Source of the DNA: Treponema_I sp045597345
GTDB taxonomy: Bacteria > Spirochaetota > Spirochaetia > Treponematales > Treponemataceae
Assembly: GCA_045597345.1 (NCBI GenBank)
Contig: JAZLJW010000212.1
Coordinates: forward strand, 1-47,589
DNA length: 47,589 bases
Reading direction: 5' to 3'
Position numbers and translations under genes: made by a program. The notes under the pieces are model-generated. The model had not been told where the DNA came from and made no database searches. It saw nothing but the letters and a program-made list of their open reading frames with translations. Of this stretch, positions 1 through 6,217 are shown one piece after another. Each line of letters starts with the position of its first letter. Position 1 is the first letter of the stretch.

Positions 1-1
1 A

Positions 2-241
2 TACGATGGTCCAGATGCATGGAAAGAAAGCTACTATGCTGGATTCCGTGATAACCGTGCAGTTGATGAAACTCTTCAGTTGATGAAAGATTCACCAAAC
101 CCACAGTATGCTTCACTTGTTTCTGGTCTTCAGGTTGGAGATATGTGTTGGAACATTTGGGGTGGTTGGGTTACACCACAGGAACAGTATGACAATGTTA
201 AGAACGTATGGCAGGGACTCCTTGACGACGTAAACCGCTAA
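2..241 (+). CDS. ABC transporter sugar/solute-binding protein, C-terminal part (5' end outside window)
   Basis: This is the last 79 codons of an open frame that enters from the left edge and stops at TAA 239-241, with a second TAA straight after. The visible tail is rich in Trp, Gly, Asn and Tyr, with segments such as WNIWGGWVTPQEQYDNV and a terminal LLDDVNR. This fits the C-terminal lobe of extracellular (periplasmic) solute-binding proteins of carbohydrate ABC transporters. The family call rests on this tail only, so the substrate is unknown. The gene ends in a strong terminator shared with the convergent fba gene. Confidence 0.5.
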   Translation, partial: YDGPDAWKESYYAGFRDNRAVDETLQLMKDSPNPQYASLVSGLQVGDMCWNIWGGWVTPQEQYDNVKNVWQGLLDDVNR

Positions 242-272
242 TAAGTAATTATTATAGGTAAATATTGTTAAT

Positions 273-310
273 AAAAACCGCTGGCAATTTGTTTTGTCAG
301 CGGTTTTTTT
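273..310. terminator. Bidirectional rho-independent terminator
   Basis: Inverted repeat AAAAACCGCTG / CAGCGGTTTTT at 273-283 and 298-308 with a 14-nt loop. It has a T-run on the plus strand and the matching A-run on the other side, so it can end both the solute-binding gene (plus) and fba (minus). Confidence 0.85.
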
Positions 311-338
311 TATGCTTTAATCATTGCACGGATTCTGA

Positions 339-1340
339 TTACAGCTGGTTAGCTGAACCGAGAACGTCGATGTTTTTGTGCATGTACATTTTTTTCAGTT
401 CGTCACGAGCTGGTCCCAGGTATTTACGTGGGTCAAATTCGCTTGGTTTTTCAACAAATACGCGGCGGATAGCAGCGGTCATAGCCAGACGTCCGTCAGA
501 GTCAATGTTGATTTTGCAAACTGCTGATTTTGCAGCTTTGCGCAGCTGTTCTTCAGGGATACCTACAGAGTCAGCCAGTTTACCACCGAATTCTTCGATT
601 TCTTTTACGTAGTTTACTGGAACTGAAGAAGATCCGTGCAGTACGATTGGGAAACCAGGAAGTTTTTTTTCGATTTCAGCGAGAACATCGAAAGCAAGTG
701 GTGGTGGAACGAGAACACCATCAGCGGTGCGGGTGCACTGTTCTGGGGTGAATTTACAGCGGCCGTGTGAGGTACCGATAGAGATAGCCAGTGAGTCAAC
801 ACCAGTTTTTGAAACGAAGTCCTGAACTTCTTCTGGTTTGGTGTAGTGGCTTTCTTCAGCTACTACGTCATCTTCTACACCAGCGAGAACACCCAGTTCA
901 CCTTCTACAGTTACGTAGTCTTTCTGGCTGTGAGCGAAGTCACAAACTTTTTTGGTCAGGGCAACGTTTTCTTCGTAAGGAAGTGAAGATCCATCAATCA
1001 TTACTGAAGAGAATCCCATTTCGATACATGATTTACACAGTTCGAAAGAGTCTCCGTGGTCCAGGTGGAGAACGATCTGTGGGTTAGCACATCCCAGTTC
1101 TTTTGCATATTCTACAGCACCCTGAGCCATGTAGCGGAGCAGAGTCTGGTTTGCATATTTGCGTGCACCAGAAGAAACCTGCAGAATTACAGGTGATTTG
1201 GTTTCAACACAAGCCTGAATAATGGCCTGCATCTGTTCCATGTTGTTGAAGTTGTAGGCTGGAATTGCATATCCGCCTTTTACAGCCTTTGCAAACATTT
1301 CTTTGGTGTTTACAAGACCGAGTTCCTTATAGCTGGTCAT
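339..1340 (-). CDS. fba: Class II fructose-1,6-bisphosphate aldolase
   Basis: This 333-aa protein should cleave fructose-1,6-bisphosphate reversibly to DHAP and glyceraldehyde-3-phosphate in the cytoplasm, using Zn2+. Visible family motifs are HLDHGD at residues 92-97 (catalytic Asp and metal His), VEGELG near 145-150, GTSHG at 189-193, the glycine loop LHGSS near 234-238, and INID at 277-280. The length is usual for the long class II subgroup. The ATG is preceded by TAAAGGAG about 6 nt upstream, which fixes the start. The upstream region is shared divergently with flaA. From memory, T. pallidum has the same fba-flaA-flaA neighbourhood, which supports the Treponema assignment. Confidence 0.97.
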   Translation of the reverse strand: MTSYKELGLVNTKEMFAKAVKGGYAIPAYNFNNMEQMQAIIQACVETKSPVILQVSSGARKYANQTLLRYMAQGAVEYAKELGCANPQIVLHLDHGDSFELCKSCIEMGFSSVMIDGSSLPYEENVALTKKVCDFAHSQKDYVTVEGELGVLAGVEDDVVAEESHYTKPEEVQDFVSKTGVDSLAISIGTSHGRCKFTPEQCTRTADGVLVPPPLAFDVLAEIEKKLPGFPIVLHGSSSVPVNYVKEIEEFGGKLADSVGIPEEQLRKAAKSAVCKINIDSDGRLAMTAAIRRVFVEKPSEFDPRKYLGPARDELKKMYMHKNIDVLGSANQL

Positions 1341-1372
1341 AATTGACTCCTTTAAGTAAGAAAGATAGTTCG

Positions 1373-1401
1373 ATTGTAAATATTGCTCATAAAATAATCA
1401 A
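1373..1401 (-). promoter_or_regulatory. Sigma-70-type promoter of fba
   Basis: On the minus strand: TTGATT (1396-1401), a 17-bp spacer, then TACAAT (1373-1378). It lies 33 nt upstream of the fba start codon, with the SD sequence in between. Confidence 0.65.
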
Positions 1402-1431
1402 GAGAATGATAAATTATGCCGAAACTTGAGT

Positions 1432-1460
1432 TTGACAAAGAGGACGGAGAGAAATATACT
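1432..1460 (+). promoter_or_regulatory. Near-consensus sigma-70 promoter of the flaA pair
   Basis: TTGACA (1432-1437), 17 bp, TATACT (1455-1460). The predicted start is near 1467, giving a leader of about 85 nt. No sigma-28 motif was seen here, so these sheath genes seem to use the housekeeping sigma factor. Confidence 0.75.
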
Positions 1461-1552
1461 TTTCAAGTGTTATTATCTTAGATGTATAATTTAGGATAGG
1501 TACGCAATATATGGAAATTATGTTTTGTGTAAATAAAACGAAGGAGTTTTGG

Positions 1553-2287
1553 ATGAAACAGGGCGTTTTAGTCTGTGTTTGTCTCTTGCTCTGTTTTGTG
1601 TTGTGTGCGCCAGTTTTTGCTCAGCCAAACACAAAAAGTGTAGAGACTATTCTTATCGATAATTTCGATGACCGCGATGCTGTTCCTTTTAACTGGACAG
1701 TACAGGCCAGTAGAAGTATTCATGTAGGTGAAGGGGATGATGTATATCCTAAGATGGGATATGTTCAGGCAATTCCAAATTCTCTTCGTGCATATCGGAC
1801 TGCCGATGATCCAGAGCCAATGGTTTTAGGTTGTCAGGTAAAGTTTGACCGCAAAGGTGATAACTGGTTTGAAATCTACCCAACCGATAAAGAAACTGGA
1901 AAGCCTTATGAAGTTGCACTGAAAGGAAATACTTCGCAGATTGATTTCTGGAGTTGGGGTGCAGGTTATAACTATTACCTCGAAATCATGCTTCGTGACG
2001 CTAATGGTAGTGTTCATGTTCTTCCGGCAACTACCCTGAATTATCAGGGATGGAGAAATATTATCGTATCTATTCCAACATCAATGCATCAGCGTTCCCG
2101 TTTGCGTTCAGGACCTGAAACTGCAACTTTTATCGGTTTCAGAGTCCGCAGTGATGCAAACGAATTTGTTGATGATTTTGTAATTTATCTGGACCAGTTA
2201 CGGTATACTTCACACACCATGGATTATATCTATGATGGTTATGAATTAAGAAAACCAAACTTTGACAGCGAGGAGGCTGGAAGATGA
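1553..2287 (+). CDS. flaA: Flagellar filament outer layer (sheath) protein, FlaA family, first paralogue
   Basis: This 244-aa secreted protein is a predicted sheath component of the periplasmic flagella. An in-frame ATG lies upstream at 1511, but the ATG at 1553 is preferred. It has AAGGAG at 1541-1546 and gives a clean signal peptide (MKQG, then a VCLLLCFVLCAPVFA core, cleaved after VFA-Q). The mature part shows FlaA-like features: the ETILIDNFDDRD opening, YNYYLEIMLRDANGSVHVLP, GWRNIIVSIPTSM, and a C-terminal FVDDFVIYLDQLRY strand. It overlaps the next flaA by 4 bp. Its partner and the adjacent fba suggest the FlaA2-type group rather than the main FlaA1, but I could not confirm this by alignment. 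Confidence 0.85.
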   Translation: MKQGVLVCVCLLLCFVLCAPVFAQPNTKSVETILIDNFDDRDAVPFNWTVQASRSIHVGEGDDVYPKMGYVQAIPNSLRAYRTADDPEPMVLGCQVKFDRKGDNWFEIYPTDKETGKPYEVALKGNTSQIDFWSWGAGYNYYLEIMLRDANGSVHVLPATTLNYQGWRNIIVSIPTSMHQRSRLRSGPETATFIGFRVRSDANEFVDDFVIYLDQLRYTSHTMDYIYDGYELRKPNFDSEEAGR

Positions 2288-3027
2288 AAAAAGTAGTAGC
2301 ATTCCTTGTTGTTCTGTGTCTTGCTGGTGTACTTTTTGCACAGGACGGACGTTCTCTTACTGAAACCGATCCTGCTATGACAGCAGATGCTGCGCGTCAG
2401 GCGCTTCGTGAGGTTTCTCTTGACCTTTTCGAACGTGAAGGCAGCTGGAACTGCCGCATCTCACCAGATGTTGGTATCATTACAGGTCGTCTGTTTGAAG
2501 GTGGTCCATATACCAATATGAGTGCTGAAGATCGTGCAGCAAAACTCGACCTTCCTGCTGAAGTTAAGGATTCTGACAACAGCCACGTGTATGGTATTAA
2601 AGCAGAGTTTTTCCGTCGTGGCGTAAACTCATTCTATATCACTGCATCTCGTCCGATTCCGATTGAAGGTGTTACAAAAACAGTTTCGTTCTGGGCTGCA
2701 GGACGTAATCAGGATCATAAAATTACCATGCTGGTACAGGATTACTTTGGAAACAGTTTTGAAGTATACGTTGGTTCACTGGCGTTCTCTGGATGGAAAC
2801 GTATGAGCGTTGCAATTCCTCCGTCTCCAGATGGAAGTCGTGGAATTGTTCAGCAGAGTTCATATTTTGGTGAACGTCCTGGACTTCGTATTGTGGGATT
2901 CCGTATTGATTGTGATCCGGAAACTGCAATTGGATCATATTATCTGTATCTTGATGACCTTCGTGCTGTAACTGACCTGTATGCTATGGAAAATCGTGAT
3001 GCTGATGATCCTAGCGATGCATGGTGA
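2284..3027 (+). CDS. flaA: Flagellar filament outer layer (sheath) protein, FlaA family, second paralogue
   Basis: This 247-aa secreted protein begins with the signal peptide MKKVVAFLVVLCLAGVLFAQ. It shares the FlaA plan with its upstream neighbour: a VSFWAAGRN strand, KITMLVQDYFGNSFEVYVG, GWKRMSVAIPPS, and YYLYLDDLRAVTD near the C terminus. Start and stop overlap as ATGA with the upstream gene, so translation is probably coupled and the two products made in similar amounts. The overall similarity suggests a tandem duplication that has diverged strongly. Transcription ends at the hairpin at 3066-3102. Confidence 0.85.
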   Translation: MKKVVAFLVVLCLAGVLFAQDGRSLTETDPAMTADAARQALREVSLDLFEREGSWNCRISPDVGIITGRLFEGGPYTNMSAEDRAAKLDLPAEVKDSDNSHVYGIKAEFFRRGVNSFYITASRPIPIEGVTKTVSFWAAGRNQDHKITMLVQDYFGNSFEVYVGSLAFSGWKRMSVAIPPSPDGSRGIVQQSSYFGERPGLRIVGFRIDCDPETAIGSYYLYLDDLRAVTDLYAMENRDADDPSDAW

Positions 3028-3065
3028 GATTAAATACTTACTGAACTGATTTTCGATAGATTTAT

Positions 3066-3102
3066 AGAGTTGTTCCTTTTTTTGGGACAACTCTTTTTTT
3101 TT
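3066..3102 (+). terminator. Rho-independent terminator of the flaA operon
   Basis: 11-bp perfect stem AGAGTTGTTCC (3066-3076) / GGGACAACTCT (3084-3094) with a T7 loop, followed by a run of T to 3102. Confidence 0.9.
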
Positions 3103-3107
3103 AGTTT

Positions 3108-3547
3108 GGCTATGTCCGTAAAAAGTGTTGCTGAATGCTACACAACAACAAGAATTGTACAGGAATGCCACAAATCGAGAGGAGGGCCAGTACAGGCAAA
3201 AATTGTTGAAGCCCGGCGTCCATGCGGTTAGCATGAACTTTTATTCAAGGTGTAAGCTGTGCTGACACCTTGAACACGGCTGAGTCAAGGCTTTAAGATA
3301 GCCGAAGGCGTACGTGCCTTGACCAGACCGTATAGTTTCTACACCGGGATTCACCAATAGCGCCGGTCGGTTGTGTTGCATGCTGCAACACAACCTTACT
3401 GAGTTTTGCTAACGCAAAACTCAAAAGTTGTAACGTCATTTACAGCGGTTTTGCATGTACTGGCAATCCGGTAGATTTGTGAAGTTATGATGAGACCCTG
3501 AATCAAGTTCAGGGTGACAATAAGCAACACTTTTTACGGACATCGTC
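3108..3547. mobile_element. MITE-like non-coding element with terminal inverted repeats
   Basis: A 440-bp stretch with no plausible gene. It is bounded by a perfect 21-bp inverted repeat (3112-3132 and 3523-3543; outer part ATGTCCGTAAAAAG). Outside it, the 8-mer TTTAGTTT occurs on both sides (3100-3107 and 3548-3555), as a target-site duplication would. The interior is packed with hairpins: 3244-3253/3265-3274 (10 bp), 3284-3291/3316-3323 (8 bp), 3369-3380/3384-3395 (12 bp, 3-nt loop), 3400-3409/3414-3423 (10 bp, TAAC loop) and 3495-3502/3508-3515 (8 bp). The terminal repeats and flanking duplication are seen directly. Mobility by a transposase encoded elsewhere is inference. Confidence 0.6.
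3492..3519 (+). repeat. Dispersed hairpin repeat, copy 1 (CAAGTTC family)
   Basis: A 28-bp unit starting GAGAC and ending GTGACA, with an 8-bp stem ACCCTGAA / TTCAGGGT around TCAAG. It shares its frame and core with two units at 41367-41394 (inverted) and 41410-41436. Here it lies inside the right end of the MITE-like element. Confidence 0.7.
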
Positions 3548-3624
3548 TTTAGTTTATTGCAAAAGTGCTATGTCATAAAAATGCGTTTTGATTATGAGTT
3601 TTTGCTTGGAGAAGATGCAGCGTC

Positions 3625-4323
3625 TTACGTTTGAGAAACGACTGAGTAATAGGTTGTTCGTCCCTCCTTTTTTACCGGGGCAATTATACCTGCTTTTTTT
3701 AGTACCCACAGTATTTTATATGCATCTGTGGACCCGGTCACTGGCGTAAAGTCTTTTGCACAAAATATATCTTCATGGGTAGGAAGAAGCGAAAGATAAT
3801 CTTCTGGTTTGGAAAACCGTTTGGTATCGACTATTTCCACAAGTTCTTTATTCTCTTTATACCAGTTTTTCTTAAATCTACGGCTTTTGTTTTTCAGCTG
3901 AATTGGTGTATCAGTTTTAATCCGTATATCTTTAACCGTAACTAAAAGTACTTCAAGCTGGAACCAGCTTTCTCTTAATAAGGGATAAATACCCATCAAC
4001 TCTGAAAACAGCGAATACCAGTTTTGTTTTTTCGGACTTTTTCGACTGCTGAGCAATAATCCGTCTTCTGAATAACTTTCGATAATAGTTTTTTGCGGAA
4101 GGGGGTAGACTAATAGAATTTTTTTTCCCTCTTCATGCAGTGCATATAGTTTTGGAAGCAGTTTCCCCAGATTTTTGGTTTGAATTTCTATTACATCACC
4201 ATCAGGCTTTACCACATCACAAACATATGAATGTACCGGTACCTCAACCGTTCCATCGTATTGAATCTGATAGAGTTCCTTCAGCGTTTTATGTAATTTT
4301 GATTCATTGTACGTATTTATCAT
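3625..4323 (-). CDS. Unrecognised protein, possible nuclease-like N-terminus and winged-helix C-terminus
   Basis: I do not recognise this 232-aa protein with certainty. Residues about 28-55 read VHSYVCDVVKPDGDVIEIQT followed by KNLGKLLPKL. An Asp, a short turn, then E-x-Q on a strand resembles the core of restriction-endonuclease-like folds, with Q in place of the usual Lys. The middle is basic (SRRFKKNWYKENKE). The last 50 residues (AKDFTPVTGSTDAYKILWVLKKAGIIAPVKKEGRTTYY) look like a winged helix. It is divergent from mraZ. The start lacks a Shine-Dalgarno sequence, but GATACT ends 6 nt before the ATG (4330-4335 on the minus strand), so the message may be leaderless. A DNA- or RNA-processing role is inference only. 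Confidence 0.6.
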   Translation of the reverse strand: MINTYNESKLHKTLKELYQIQYDGTVEVPVHSYVCDVVKPDGDVIEIQTKNLGKLLPKLYALHEEGKKILLVYPLPQKTIIESYSEDGLLLSSRKSPKKQNWYSLFSELMGIYPLLRESWFQLEVLLVTVKDIRIKTDTPIQLKNKSRRFKKNWYKENKELVEIVDTKRFSKPEDYLSLLPTHEDIFCAKDFTPVTGSTDAYKILWVLKKAGIIAPVKKEGRTTYYSVVSQT

Positions 4324-4377
4324 GATAGCAGTATCTTCCCTTATCGGTATTTCTTTTGAATTATTGAGAGTTTTCCA

Positions 4378-4405
4378 TTGACATTCATCTTTTTACGATT
4401 AAAAT
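4378..4405 (+). promoter_or_regulatory. Promoter of the mraZ/division operon
   Basis: TTGACA (4378-4383), 16 bp, TAAAAT (4400-4405). The expected start near 4412 falls just before the MraZ operator, so the repeats would sit in the 5' leader. Confidence 0.65.
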
Positions 4406-4414
4406 GAATATTAA

Positions 4415-4454
4415 GTGGGAAATAGTAGTAAATTGTGGTAAATAGTGGAAAGTT
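4415..4454 (+). promoter_or_regulatory. MraZ operator: four tandem 10-bp repeats
   Basis: Four exact-phase decamers abut the mraZ ATG: GTGGGAAATA, GTAGTAAATT, GTGGTAAATA and GTGGAAAGTT. MraZ proteins are known to bind TGGG-like direct repeats spaced 10 bp apart upstream of their own operon, so this is very probably the autoregulatory site. The repeats also replace a normal Shine-Dalgarno region, so the operator and ribosome site overlap. Confidence 0.85.
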
Positions 4455-4898
4455 ATGGAACTTCTGACAGGTGAATATCAGAATACGCTTGATGAAAAAG
4501 GAAGAATTCTTTTTCCTGCCAAGTTGAGATCTGAATTATCAACAAATGTTCTCGTAATTACCAAAGCTATGGATAAATGTCTGTGGCTGTTTACCCCTGA
4601 TTCGTGGACTGACTTATCAGAAAAGGTTATGGCTCATGCCAGTCCTTTCGATCCAAGTAAACGGGCTGTTGTGCGTCATCTTATCGCTCCAGCGGTGAAT
4701 GTGGAATTTGATAAGGCTGGTCGTCTTTCTATTCCCCAAAGTTTGCGCGAATACGCTGGTCTTTCAAAAGATTGTGTTGTTCTTGGTATCAATAAGTATA
4801 TTGAGCTTTGGGATGCTGATGCATACCAGGTATATCAGGAATCAACAAAAGAAGAATTGCTTACAGCAACTGAAGGACTGACCGATATTTGCTTTTAG
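4455..4898 (+). CDS. mraZ: MraZ transcriptional regulator of the division cluster
   Basis: This 147-aa protein has the two AbrB-like MraZ repeats. The diagnostic DEKGRILFPAKLR is at residues 13-25 and its second copy DKAGRLSIPQSLR is near 84-96. MraZ forms ring oligomers and binds direct repeats upstream of mraZ. Four such repeats lie immediately before this start codon (4415-4454). It is the first gene of the division operon, and rsmH follows within about 20 bp. Autorepression through the tandem decamers is the expected control. Confidence 0.95.
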   Translation: MELLTGEYQNTLDEKGRILFPAKLRSELSTNVLVITKAMDKCLWLFTPDSWTDLSEKVMAHASPFDPSKRAVVRHLIAPAVNVEFDKAGRLSIPQSLREYAGLSKDCVVLGINKYIELWDADAYQVYQESTKEELLTATEGLTDICF

Positions 4899-4919
4899 AA
4901 GCTGATGGAGGAGTGCTCT

Positions 4920-5873
4920 GTGGAAATTATCCATACCCCGGTTCTGTTGCAGGAAACACTGCACTATTTGTCTCCAGTAGGGGAGCCCTTTGAAGAGGAC
5001 TGCCTGATGATTGACTCAACAACCGGAGAAGGTGGGCATTCTGAAGCTTTTTTGAAACAGTTTTCAAATTTGCGGATAATCGGTTTGGACGCTGATCTGA
5101 AAATTCAGGCACGTGCAAAAGAGCGGCTTGGCTGCTTTGGCGAACGGATGGGTTTTTATAGCGGCTGGTTCAACGATTATTATGCAAATTTTCCTGAAAG
5201 AGACCGTCGTCCGGATATTATTCTGTTCGACTTGGGTATCAGTGTGTTCCATTACGAACGTTCTGGCCGTGGGTTCTCTTTCAGATATGATGAACCGCTT
5301 GACATGCGTCTGGACCCTTCCGCAGGGGAATCAGTAGAGCAGCTGGTAAATCGGGCTAATGAAGAAACATTGGCTGATATCATTTACCAGTATGGTGAAG
5401 AACGGTATTCACGTCGCATAGCGAAAGCAATTGTGGAATATCGCCGCCAGTCAAGAATAGTTTCATCTAAAACGCTTGCAGATATTGTATATGGGGCAGT
5501 TCCGGCCCAATACCGCCACGGTAATATACATCCAGCTACAAAGACTTTTCAGGCTTTGCGGATTGCCGTGAACGGGGAATTGGACCGGCTGCCGGTTGCG
5601 TTGACAGATGCATTTAAGGTTCTGGCTGTAGGCGGAAAGATGGGCGTTATTACGTTTCATTCGCTTGAAGACAGAATTGTGAAAAACCTGTACCGGGATT
5701 GGGGTAAACAGTGCGTTTGTCCACCAGAACAGGCAATATGTACCTGTGGGGGTAAGCCAAGAGCGGAAATTCTCACCCGCAAACCGGTTGGCCCTACAGA
5801 TTCAGAGGTGAGTGAAAATTCGCCGAGCAGAAGCGCAAAATTGCGTGTTCTGCGCAAATTACGAGAGGGTTGA
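4920..5873 (+). CDS. rsmH: 16S rRNA (cytosine(1402)-N(4))-methyltransferase RsmH (MraW)
   Basis: The product should methylate N4 of C1402 of 16S rRNA in the ribosomal P site, using SAM. The GTG at 4920 is taken as the start: GGAGGAG lies at 4907-4913, and the product then begins VEIIHTPVLLQETL, as RsmH proteins do. An ATG at 4905 would place the ribosome site inside the gene. The SAM loop reads DSTTGEGGHSEAFL near the N terminus, and the later motifs RGFSFRYDEPLDMRLDP, HPATKTFQALRIAVNGEL and GVITFHSLEDRIVK are typical. At 317 aa the length is normal. It sits between mraZ and ftsL as in most dcw clusters. Confidence 0.95.
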   Translation: MEIIHTPVLLQETLHYLSPVGEPFEEDCLMIDSTTGEGGHSEAFLKQFSNLRIIGLDADLKIQARAKERLGCFGERMGFYSGWFNDYYANFPERDRRPDIILFDLGISVFHYERSGRGFSFRYDEPLDMRLDPSAGESVEQLVNRANEETLADIIYQYGEERYSRRIAKAIVEYRRQSRIVSSKTLADIVYGAVPAQYRHGNIHPATKTFQALRIAVNGELDRLPVALTDAFKVLAVGGKMGVITFHSLEDRIVKNLYRDWGKQCVCPPEQAICTCGGKPRAEILTRKPVGPTDSEVSENSPSRSAKLRVLRKLREG

Positions 5874-5879
5874 TTCTGT

Positions 5880-6191
5880 ATGTCTTTTATGGGAAAGGTT
5901 GTTGACGGAAGGCAGATATTACGTAGCACTGCTTTTGGACTGCTTACATTGAGTATACCGGTTCTCCTGTTTTTAGCCATGTTTCAGATGCACCGGTATA
6001 TGACACTGGATAAACAAGTTACAGAACTGAACAATGCTCAGTACGAATTGATTGATGATAACCGGCGTTTAGTAAGTGATATTAGTGTTCTGACAAGTTC
6101 AGAACGGATTGAAGCAATTGCCATAGAGCGATATGGAATGCACTTGGCAAGCAGTGATGAAATTGTTCGTGTAGAAGTACATGCTCAATAA
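5880..6191 (+). CDS. ftsL: FtsL-like septum protein
   Basis: A 103-aa single-pass membrane protein: a short cytoplasmic N terminus, a hydrophobic segment at about residues 18-37 (AFGLLTLSIPVLLFLAMF), then a periplasmic heptad-like stretch (LDKQVTELNNAQYELIDDNRRLVSDI) and a tail ERIEAIAIERYGM, as in FtsL. Sequence identity in this family is low, so the call rests on topology, length and position between rsmH and murF. Its expected partners are FtsQ (DivIB) and a FtsB-like protein in the divisome. Confidence 0.75.
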   Translation: MSFMGKVVDGRQILRSTAFGLLTLSIPVLLFLAMFQMHRYMTLDKQVTELNNAQYELIDDNRRLVSDISVLTSSERIEAIAIERYGMHLASSDEIVRVEVHAQ

Positions 6192-6217
6192 GGGGTAAAA
6201 CCCTGATTCTGACAGCA

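Noticed and set aside
265..612. Plus-strand ORF opposite fba
   Set aside because: Antisense shadow of fba in a terminator region, without a ribosome site or recognisable protein features.
1511..1552. ATG at 1511 as the first flaA start
   Set aside because: It has no ribosome site and puts 14 polar residues before a signal peptide that begins cleanly at 1553 after AAGGAG.
3111..3543. CRISPR array in the repeat-rich gap
   Set aside because: Repeats are inverted and differ from each other; there is no regular direct repeat-spacer pattern and no cas gene.
4905..4919. ATG at 4905 as the rsmH start
   Set aside because: GGAGGAG lies after this ATG and directly before GTG 4920, which also gives the usual RsmH N terminus.
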